Of a stretch of 64,000 nt of DNA, positions 56,322-64,000 are shown one piece after another; position 1 is the stretch's first letter, and the number at the start of each line of letters is the position of its first letter. The notes under the pieces are model-generated. The model did not search any database and was not told the origin of the DNA. It saw nothing but the letters and a program-made list of their open reading frames with translations. A program made the position numbers and the translations under genes. The stretch is from Adenophora triphylla var. japonica (Eukaryota > Streptophyta > Magnoliopsida > Asterales > Campanulaceae): positions 447,346-511,345 of the forward strand of contig JAFEMH010001232.1 in assembly GCA_022495995.1 (NCBI GenBank). The letters are read 5' to 3'.

Positions 56322-56447
56322 GGATTTTCTCTCCTTCTCCCCGAAAATGACTGTTTGAACTGGTGGTTGAAGAAGGTGTTTGAATTTGAAATAAAGGAAA
56401 ACCAGATCTGAAGCAAAATTAAAGGACAGTGTCAGATTCCTGTCCCA

Positions 56448-56457
56448 TCCGCGCGGA
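56448..56457 (-). promoter_or_regulatory. TCCGCGCGGA palindrome upstream of gene B (Tat-2)
   Basis: 127 bp before the gene B ATG, as in Tat-1. Confidence 0.6.
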
Positions 56458-56750
56458 CATAAGTTCCACAACCAGAAAAAATCTGCAACAGTTCAAACTG
56501 CTGCACCACGGAGGAATATTTCATCCCGGCCGCTCGAAACCTGTTCAAAGCCTGCCCAAACAGTTCACATACCAAACATTCACACCCTTACCAAAAAACC
56601 GGGCTCATGCAACATTTACATGCATTAAAAAAAACATCAAAAAAAAGTAGGTTATTACATTCCAAAAAAAAAAAAGAGAAAAGCAAAAAAAAAAATTTGC
56701 ACAAAATGTATCTGTCTGAATAAGTACAATCCCAGCTCCAGTCCCAGAAA

Positions 56751-59700
56751 TCAATCAAAATCCTCGGTGGCCGGTGCTTTCCCCCGACCCCTCTTGCGGC
56801 TCGGGCCCGCCTCCTCGGTAGCCATGAATGTCTCGGACTCAGAATCATCGTCCTCGTCTCCGAAGAAGGCTCGTCAGACCAACCGGCACGCCCGATACGG
56901 CAAACTAAGATCCGCAAAGAAGTCAGATCCGAAGGTGAATGCGTTGAACTCCTGGACGTGTGAAGAAGACCCACCGTGATGCCGTACATGCCCCGCCCGT
57001 ACGGATCCCCGAGAATGACGTGGTCCGAAGGCGCAGCACCACGCCGGGATCTATGAGAGGAGAAAGAGGAGTCTCGGAAGAACGCTCAGAAGGCTCAGAG
57101 GAAGTCTCCCGCTCGACAGGCGCCGGCTGTGGTCGCCTAGCTCTAGCCTGAGGGGCTCCACAAGCCACCATCCTCCTGATGAATCTCTTAGCCCCGATCA
57201 CCTGCTTCGTCAGCTTCTCCACGACCACCTCCGGAAACTGCACGGAAGCAAAAGCGTCAGAAATAATTGAGGTGAAAAATGATGACAGGAAAGAAAGGAA
57301 AAGAAAGAAGCAAAAAAAAAGAGGTGGGAAGGAGAAGCCATACCTTCATACCCGGACGAGGCCGAAAAGCTCGTGGAAGCCGCTCAGGCTGAGGGATCTG
57401 CACCCTCAATCGGACCCCATCCTGGACATATGAAAAGTCCGTCCGCGGGTACCGTACGATCCCTACCCCCTCTCTCTCAAGGACCTGGGGCATCCTCAAC
57501 CTCCTCAAGATAAATACCGGATACTGCTCAATCGCCACGAATGCCGAGAAGTGCTGGCCACCTCGATAATCGCCCCAGGTCTCCGACCTCTCGCTCGGAT
57601 GCATCATGTCGGTAGGAGGCTCCACTGGAGCCATCAAAGGCGAGTTCACGCCATGCTGGCGCGTCACTCTCTCTCCCAGATAATACACGTCGCAAGTCAA
57701 GCCCCTCAAAATCCTCCGCTGCACGGTCCATCTCTCGGCACCCTTCAGCTGCTCCACACCGAAGCGGTTCCAGGGATAAAATACCATCCCCTCATTCGTC
57801 TCAACCCTCGTCAAAGGCAGGCACTCCCTGTACTTAAGGGTCGTACGCCCCTTAGAACCTATCTTCTCCCGAGCATGCTTGCTCCAGAAGAGCATGGCCG
57901 GGTATGCCCCGATATACTCCGCCGGCTGCCGCCACATCGTGACGTGAAAGAACTCCAGAGCCCATACCTGCGAAAGGGAAAAATCCCATCAATCCGGTGC
58001 AAAAAAAAATGAGGAATACGTGCTTAAAGAAAAGAGAGAAAGCAAAAAGAAAGCTTGTACCTTCAGAGGAAACTCGAAGCATGTCAAAGAGCTGACGGCC
58101 TTCCGGCTATATCGATCCAAGGCAAAATAGAGCTCTGCCCCCCGCTCTCCCCAAGAGACCTCCCCAGCCATCTCCACATCCTCCAAACTCCTCAGAAAAG
58201 CAAACATCGCCGTCCCCTCGACGTGTCCAAAAAGTGTGCTCGAAAAGGCAAACCACAAGAAAGCCCTAGCAACCTGCACCGCACCCACTCTCTCGTCCCC
58301 AGCCTCGTAATTCCAGATGCTCTCCACGATCTTCCCGTAGACCACGGCATACTCCATTCCCATCCCCTTTTTGGGAATGGGGGTAAAGCCCAGAAGCTCC
58401 TGCAGGTCCCGATCACTGTAGCCGTCTCTCCACTCAATGCTCCGTCCTTTAAAGGACAGGCCAGTAATCGCAGCGTAATCGGAGGGTGTAACCGTGGCCT
58501 CGCCCCAGAAAAAATGAAATGTGTGGGTCGCGTCCCACCAATGCTGTGCCAAAGCAAAAATCAGGCCCTTGCTCTTGGAGAACTTGACCAACCCCCTCAG
58601 GCACTCGATAAACTCATACAGCCCGGTCCCAATGACGATCTGTCTCGGACTCATCAAAGCTCCTCGGCCCAAGACTGGAAGTCGGTCCCACAGGTCAACC
58701 ACAGACTCCACTGATCCTCGAGTCTTCATCTTGTTCAGCTACTGCGTCACAAAGCGATCCCCACCCTGCAATTGGAAAAAAAAAAAAGAAAGAGTCAAAA
58801 AAAAAAATTGCATTAAAAAAAAATGGCATTCAAAAAAATTGCATTCAAAAAAAAAAATTGCATTAAAAAAAAAATTGCATTAAAAAAAAAATTGCATTCA
58901 AAAAAAATTGCATTCAAAAAAATTGCATTCAAAAAAATTTGTATTAAAAAAAAATTGCATTCAAAAAAAAAAGAGAGCATACACATGCATCATAGACATA
59001 AAATTTTGAAAAAAAAATCGGGCAGCATAACGGCATGCAATGGACTCAGCCCCATTTTTCTTGCACAGAGGAAAAGAGTTTTTAACAATCACCATTAATT
59101 CATTCATGCATGAAGAAAAACATTCATACATTGAGTCAACGGGAATAAAAACTCCGTCTCATTTCTCATAAAATAACATACATTCAATCAACGGGAGCAA
59201 AAAAAAAAAATCCGTCCCACTTCTCACATTCTCAAAAAAAAAAAAAATGCATTCATATCATTCATATCATTCACATCCCATTACAAAAAAAAAATCCTAC
59301 AAGAGTGCATACATGCATACATTCATGTCTGTCCCGAATTCGGGCGAATTCCTTATCATTTCATATTTCAAAAAACAAAACAAAAAAAAAATGGCAAAAT
59401 GCCCATTCTTTTCAAACACATTGCAACATGCAAATCATCAAAAATCCAATTTCAGTGTCAAAAAAAAAAAACATAATTTTTGAATTTTAAAATGCAATTT
59501 TCGAATTTAAAAAAAAAAATTTTGGCAAAATGCCCATTCTTTTTTCAAACAAAATGAATTACCCATATACTCATTACAACATGCAAAGCATCAAAATCAA
59601 AATCCAAGCCCAAGAGCATCACAATTTTCGGATATTCAAGAAAAAAAAATCAATCACAAAATCAATTTCAAGCAAGAAATCAACAAAAGAAGTGAAGAGA

Positions 59701-59880
59701 TTCGAAGTATACCGTTCGAAGACTCGGATCAGTGGCCCAATGTTGCCACGCATCGGGATATGGTTCCTCCGCAATCGATTGCGAAAGGGTGTAATGCCTC
59801 CTCATTCGAACGAGCTCCAATCGTCTCTCCGCAACCGGACCACGTCCTTGGCCTTGAATGGCTACTCCCGCGTGTTCCAT
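56751..59880 (-). pseudogene. Gene A: plant mobile domain protein, antisense to Tat-2, four exons
   Basis: Exons are 59713-59880 (168 bp), 58061-58765 (705), 57344-57967 (624) and 56751-57237, with GT/AG borders and phase-0 introns throughout. Exon 1: MEHAGVAIQGQGRGPVAERR and YPDAWQHWATDP. Exon 2: KMKTRGSVESVVDLWDRLP, then the PMD core AQHWWDATHTFHFFWGEAT and VTPSDYAAITGLSF, GMEYAVVYGKIVESIWNYEAG and FLWFAFSSTLFGH. Exon 3: RRILRGLTCDVYYLGERVTRQHG and RYPRTDFSYVQDGVRLRV. Exon 4: VVVEKLTKQVIGAKRFIRRMVA. Two lesions: a TAG in exon 2, nine codons from its start and just before Met at 58729, and a 2-bp insertion in exon 4. The uninterrupted ancestor would be about 660 residues. Intron borders stay clean, so decay is recent. 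Confidence 0.78.
58790..58975. repeat. ATTGCATTCAAAAAAA mini-satellite in gene A intron 1
   Basis: About 12 units of ATTGCATT(C/A) separated by A runs. It lies in intron 1 of gene A in Tat-2; Tat-1 intron 1 has poly-T runs but a different spacer. Confidence 0.85.
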
Positions 59881-60043
59881 TGCTCGAAAATCGAAGAAAA
59901 TCGGAAGATTTCGAAGCTTTATAGGCCAACAATGGCGGTTTTGACTCTCTCCCTCGTCTCTCTCTCGTGAAACTGGAAATTGATGAAGAAGAAACCAAAA
60001 GGGCGGCGGCCCTCTTTTAAAACCAATCTGACTTCCATTCTGA

Positions 60044-60053
60044 TCCGCGCGGA
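60044..60053 (-). promoter_or_regulatory. TCCGCGCGGA palindrome upstream of gene A (Tat-2)
   Basis: Lies 164 bp before the gene A ATG. TTTTAAAAG follows about 30 bp downstream on the minus strand as a possible TATA box. Confidence 0.6.
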
Positions 60054-60179
60054 TGAGATGGAAGGGTCAAAAAGACCATTTTGCCCTTTAAAATTTCAGG
60101 ACTCTGCAGTTTAGTCCTCAACTTAACAGAGTTAACCAAAGTTAACCAAAGTTAACCCCCTCTTCAAAAGAGCTAAACT

Positions 60180-61440
60180 AAGCAAACGTAAGTCCGATTT
60201 CTCCGAGAAAGGTAACGGAATCCCGTTTCTTTCATCAAAATCATCAACGGCAGTCAAACGTAAGTCCGATTTCTCCGAGAAAGATAACGGAATCCCGTCT
60301 CTTTCATCAAAATCATCAGCGGCAGTCAAACGTAAGTCCGATTTCTCTGAGAAAGATAACGGAATCCCGTCTCTTTCATCAAACTCATCAACGGCAGTCA
60401 AACGTAAGTCCGATTTCTCCGAGAAAGATAACGGAATCCCGTCTCTTTCATCAAAATCATCAACGGCAGTAAAACGTAAGTCCGATTTCTCCGAGAAAGA
60501 TAACGGAATCCCGTCTCTTTCATCAAAATCATCAACGGCAGTAAAACGTAAGTCCGATTTCTCCGAGAAAGATAACGGAATCCCGTCTCTTTCATCAAAA
60601 TCATCAACGTCAGTCAAACGTAAGTCCGATTTCTCCGAGAAAGATAACGGAATCCCGTCTCTTTCATCAAAATCATCAACGGCAGTCAAACGTAAGTCCG
60701 ATTTCTCCGAGAAAGATAACGGAATCCCGTCTCTTTCATCAAAATCATCAACGGCAGTCAAACGTAAGTCCGATTTCCCCGAGAAAGATAACGGAATCCC
60801 GTCTCTTTCATCTAAATCATCAACGGCAGTAAAACTTAAGTCCGATTTCTCCGAGAAAGATAACGGAATCCCGTTTCTTTCATCAAAATCATCAAACGGC
60901 AGTCAAACGTAAGTCCGATTTCTCCGAGAAAGATAACGGAATCCCGTCTCTTTCATCAAAATCATCAAACGGCAGTCAAACGTAAGTCCGATTTCTCCGA
61001 GAAAGATAACGGAATCCCGTCTCTTTCATCAAAATCATCAAACGGCAGTCAAACGTAAGTCCGATTTCTCCGAGAAAGATAACGGAATCCCGTCTCTTTC
61101 ATCAAAATCATCAACGGCAGTCAAACGTAAGTCCGATTTCTCCGAGAAAGATAACGGAATCCCGTCTCGTTCATCAAAATCATCAACGGCAGTCAAACGT
61201 AAGTCCGATTTCTCCGAGAAAGATAACGGAATCCCGTTTCTTTCATCAATATCATCAAACGGCAGTAAAACGTAAGTCCGACTTCTCCGAGAAAGATAAC
61301 GGAATCCCGTTTCTTTCATCAAAATCATCAACGGCAGTAAAACGTAAGTCCGATTTCCCCAGCAAAAGCTAACAAAATCCCCAGCGAAGTCAACAGAATC
61401 CCGTTTCTTGCCTCATTATCATCAACGGCCGTGAAACGTA
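60180..61440. repeat. Tandem array c': 72-bp unit, 17-18 copies
   Basis: Units contain AACGTAAGTCCGATTTCTCC, GAGAAAGATAACGGAATCCC and TTTCATCAAAATCATCAACG. It is homologous to the Tat-1 array at 2905-3720. The minus strand is open for up to 209 residues (24-residue repeat), because 72 is a multiple of three. Confidence 0.95.
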
Positions 61441-61489
61441 AGCCCGATTTTTCTCCAACGAAAGCCAACGAAATCCCTAGCAGCGTTTC

Positions 61490-61535
61490 GAACTACGATT
61501 GGCTTGATTCCTCTTAAGGATACGTAGGTAGCCTA
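61490..61535 (+). other. Covarying hairpin module, Tat-2 copy 2
   Basis: Outer CTACG/CGTAG; inner TCCT/AGGA. Confidence 0.6.
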
Positions 61536-61639
61536 CCATAGGTCCAGCCACCCGACCAAAACGGTCACCTTTTCCTTCGACAGCAGACGAAGTCCACCGA
61601 AGGACCATTTATCCCAAATCATCAAGGGAAAACATTTCA

Positions 61640-61870
61640 AATCAAGGTTCGAGGCACCTAAAACGCCATCAAGGACTGAGGCACCTAAAACGCCATCATC
61701 TCCAAAGGTCCGAGGCACCTAAAACGCCATCATCTCCAAAGGTCCGAGGCACCTATAAAGCCATCATCTCCAAAGGTCCGAGGCACCTAAAAAGCCATCA
61801 TCTCCAAAGGTCTGAGGCACCTAAATGCCATCTTCAAGGTCAGAGGCACCTAAAACGCCATCATTACCAG
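61640..61870. repeat. Tandem array b': about 33-bp unit, 7 copies
   Basis: Units contain GAGGCACCTAAAACGCCATC and ATCTCCAAAGGTC; counterpart of 2500-2690 in Tat-1. Confidence 0.88.
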
Positions 61871-61909
61871 GTTGACACCTCAAAATAGTCATTCTAGGGT
61901 CAAAGACCC

Positions 61910-61955
61910 GAACTACGACTGGCTTGATTCCTCCTAAGAATACATAGGTAGCCTA
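61910..61955 (+). other. Covarying hairpin module, Tat-2 copy 3
   Basis: Outer CTACG/CATAG (G-T pair); inner ATTC/GAAT. Confidence 0.55.
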
Positions 61956-61969
61956 TCATTAGGTTCAGC

Positions 61970-62110
61970 CACCAGACCAAATTGGTCATTCCTATCCCCA
62001 GCAGAGCGAATATACAATTTCAGCCACCAGACCAAAATGGTCATTCCTATCCCCAGCAGAGCGAATATACAATTTCAGCCACCAGACCAAAATGGTCATT
62101 CTTATCCCCC
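61970..62110. repeat. Tandem array a': about 55-bp unit, 2-3 copies
   Basis: Units contain CAGCCACCAGACCAAAATGG and CCCAGCAGAGCGAATATAC; counterpart of 2340-2480. Confidence 0.82.
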
Positions 62111-62198
62111 AGAAGTTTCTCTCAAAGAATCGATTGCAGAACTCGCTCATCAAGGTTCGAGGCACCTAAAACGCCATCATCTCCAGGGTCAAAGATCC

Positions 62199-62245
62199 GA
62201 ACTACGACCGGCTTGATTCCCATTCGGGATACATAGGTAGCCTAT
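62199..62245 (+). other. Covarying hairpin module, Tat-2 copy 4
   Basis: Outer CTACG/CATAG; inner ATTCCC/GGGAT. Followed by four to five copies of CGATCACT (62262-62297). Confidence 0.55.
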
Positions 62246-62359
62246 CGCTAGGTTCAGCCACTCGATCACTCGATCACTCGATCACTCGATCACTTGATCA
62301 TCCTGTCAAATATGGAGCCTTACTCTTATCGACGACCCCGCTTCCTTCGAAAGCGCCGT

Positions 62360-62373
62360 CGCCGAGGGGCTAC
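62360..62373 (+). promoter_or_regulatory. Candidate polypurine tract of Tat-2
   Basis: CGCCGAGGGGCTAC directly before the 3' LTR, identical to the Tat-1 sequence. Confidence 0.5.
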
Positions 62374-63843
62374 TGTAAGTACTCCAATTTGAGTTGTTAG
62401 CATTTTCGTTAGAAAATTAACGAAAGTTTTAACATTCCTAACATTTCTAACTATTCCTAACTTTTCTAACAAAGTAAGGGTAAAGTAGGCATTGCTATTT
62501 AAAGATAAACCAAGAAAAGAATCTCAAAAAGAAAAGAAATTGGAAAAATCCGAATCTGATAAGCTGAAAACAAAGAACCAGCTTGAATTTTCAAAAGATA
62601 TTCCTTGTGTCCAAAGCCCGGAGCCGCATTTAATGAACAAGGCACGCTTCCCTTCGGTCCGCGCGGATGATAATGCCATTTTCAGAGGGCTATAAATTGA
62701 GGCCTTCAAATCACGTAAAAGAGGAGACACAACACATTTCACAACTGCACCTTGGCGAAAATAGAGAGAAAACAGTGAGAATTCTCTAGAATTGTCACTT
62801 TTTTCTCTTAATTATTTTCCCAAATCCCACTCACTCTGAAATTCAAACACTCACATATTCAAGCCTCATACACAAACACAAGGAAGATAGGTATAACCTC
62901 CCTCTCCTTACCCTAAATCTCTCTCATCTATGCATGCATTTTCAAACTCCAAAATGTAGTTTGTTCATCTTCTTGCCCTAGATCCAAGAAGATCACCATG
63001 GAAGTTCATCTCCATGGTTGATCTTCTACAAGGATTAACATTATCTTCAAAGTGTTCTTACTTACTTGCAAATGCATTTTCAAAACCATAAAAACCATTT
63101 TCATACACCAAATCTTCATTTTCAAGGATAAAATCCCCCCTTCCCAAGCAAATGAAATGCTTAAGTCCTAATGTACCCCAAGGATGGTTTGATATAGTAG
63201 ATCACCACTAAAATGTCTAGTGACTACTAATCAAAACCTAGGGAAATGGGGACAAGCATGGATGCAAAACCCCCCTAAAAATCATGTTTTTCTTCTTAAG
63301 AAAGTTGTTGTCCAGTAGCAATTTTCTAAGACCTCTGTCCATGGTCTAATTTTTTGGACACATATAAACTTGGAATTTGATGTTTTCTACAAAACACTTT
63401 TTGTAGCCAGCATTCATAGATTTCCAGAAATATTTTTATTTCATTTTTTGCGTGAGTAAAACTCCCTTTTTCAAATTTTTCTTTTAAGGGTCAGTTCATC
63501 AGTCTCTGGAAATCCAGATTTCACATCTGAGATTTCCAGAAGGTTTTGGTCCACCAAATAAACTCCAAATGGGAAAGTTCTTTTATAGAAACCTTATTTA
63601 AGGTGTTTTGAACAACTTTCATTCTCGGACTTTCCCCAGATTCTGAGACTTTTAAGCCCTTAAACCCATTTCAAAATAAAGTGTCCACTGCCTTTTTCAT
63701 TCTGGCATAAATGTTTCTCAACTTCAAAAAATCTTTTGAGTCCCAAAACTCAACCCAAAAATCACACCAAAAATCATGGGATTTATTCAAAGTCTAATAA
63801 AGAGTTCCCAATTTTTACTTTTCAATTTCAATTTATTTTGGCC

Positions 63844-63879
<36 letters not shown>

Positions 63880-64000
63880 TGGTTTTTAATGCTTGGAAGC
63901 CTCGTCTTACGAGGCATTCCGGGTGAACACTAACGTTCTTCCCGGCGTGTAACGTGACCTCCGAACCCAAATCTCTCATTTCGGGCATTTTTCAAAGTTT
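62374..64000 (+). repeat. Tat-2 3' LTR, cut by window end
   Basis: Starts TGTAAGTACTCC. TCCGCGCGGA at 62658-62667, TATAAAT at 62691-62697, AC microsatellite at about 63846-63876. Position 64000 corresponds to 37422 in the 5' LTR, so about 104 bp are missing. Confidence 0.93.
62658..62697 (+). promoter_or_regulatory. LTR core promoter of Tat-2 3' LTR
   Basis: TCCGCGCGGA then TATAAAT, starts 33 bp apart. Confidence 0.65.

Larger units (their letters stand above)
35866..64000 (+). mobile_element. Tat-2: non-autonomous Tat/Ogre-type element, 3' LTR cut by window end
   Basis: Same family and layout as Tat-1, in the opposite orientation: LTR 35866-37526, primer site, leader, gag, protease/G-patch, partial integrase, gene B and gene A on the minus strand, tandem arrays, polypurine tract, second LTR from 62374. 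About 104 bp of the second LTR and the 3' target duplication lie outside. The 5-bp flank on the left is GTACT (35861-35865). Without the copia B insertion the element is about 20 kb. Confidence 0.92.

Noticed and set aside
58823..59098. Lys-rich frame with KKIAFKK repeats
   Set aside because: Product of the ATTGCATTC plus poly-A mini-satellite in gene A intron 1.
60132..61331. Long open frames with a 24-residue repeat (VDDFDERDGIPLSFSEKSD)
   Set aside because: They follow from a 72-bp tandem unit; the homologous Tat-1 array has units of 66-74 bp that do not keep frame.
60180..61440. CRISPR-like regular repeats
   Set aside because: Units are contiguous with no unique spacers, and the setting is a plant retroelement.
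1..64000. tRNA or rRNA genes and ordinary host genes
   Set aside because: Looked for on both strands; none seen. The only tRNA-related sequences are primer-binding sites.

Overview
The window is a block of nested transposable elements from a plant nuclear genome, most likely a eudicot. The evidence is Tat/Ogre-type Ty3-gypsy elements close to 20 kb long, Ty1-copia elements, a CACTA transposon ending in CACTACAAGAAAAA, and a Stowaway MITE. No ordinary host gene, rRNA, tRNA or CRISPR array was found. The species cannot be named from the sequence.

The nest reads as follows. The outermost layer is a + strand copia (copia A), visible only at 31934-34532. On its left it is interrupted by a Tat-like element on the - strand (Tat-3, with its 5' LTR at 30113-31933). 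Tat-3 is cut by a CACTA element whose right end is 21845, and the CACTA holds a complete Tat element on the - strand (Tat-1, 360-19248, target duplication GGCGG). On its right, copia A carries a Stowaway MITE (32935-33218) and is then cut by another LTR element (Gypsy-4, from 34533). Gypsy-4 is cut by a second member of the Tat-1 family on the + strand (Tat-2, 35866 to beyond 64000). Tat-2 itself holds a complete copia on the - strand (copia B, 38806-47093, duplication AATAA).

Tat-1 and Tat-2 share one unusual layout. In element sense it runs: LTR, primer-binding site, long leader, gag with a zinc knuckle, protease with a G-patch, an AT-rich linker with a UAG stop, the C-terminal half of integrase, then two genes on the opposite strand, tandem-repeat arrays, a purine-containing tract and the second LTR. 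Reverse transcriptase, RNase H and the N-terminal half of integrase are missing at the same junction in both copies. The family must therefore have spread with enzymes supplied in trans. The two antisense genes are an intron-containing plant-mobile-domain (PMD) gene, called gene A, and an intronless PMD/DUF7745-like gene, called gene B. Both are recognisable in both copies.

Two signals stand out. A perfect palindrome, TCCGCGCGGA, occurs nine times: about 33 bp from the TATA box in all four Tat-1/Tat-2 LTRs, upstream of gene A and gene B in both copies, and once in the Tat-3 LTR. A roughly 48-nt module with an outer CTACG/CGTAG stem and an inner stem that changes sequence but keeps its pairing occurs eight times. 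Also, differences between LTR copies and between Tat-1 and Tat-2 cluster at CAG/CTG/TAG triplets. This may be a consensus artefact at methylated CHG sites, so many frameshifts listed here should be treated with caution.
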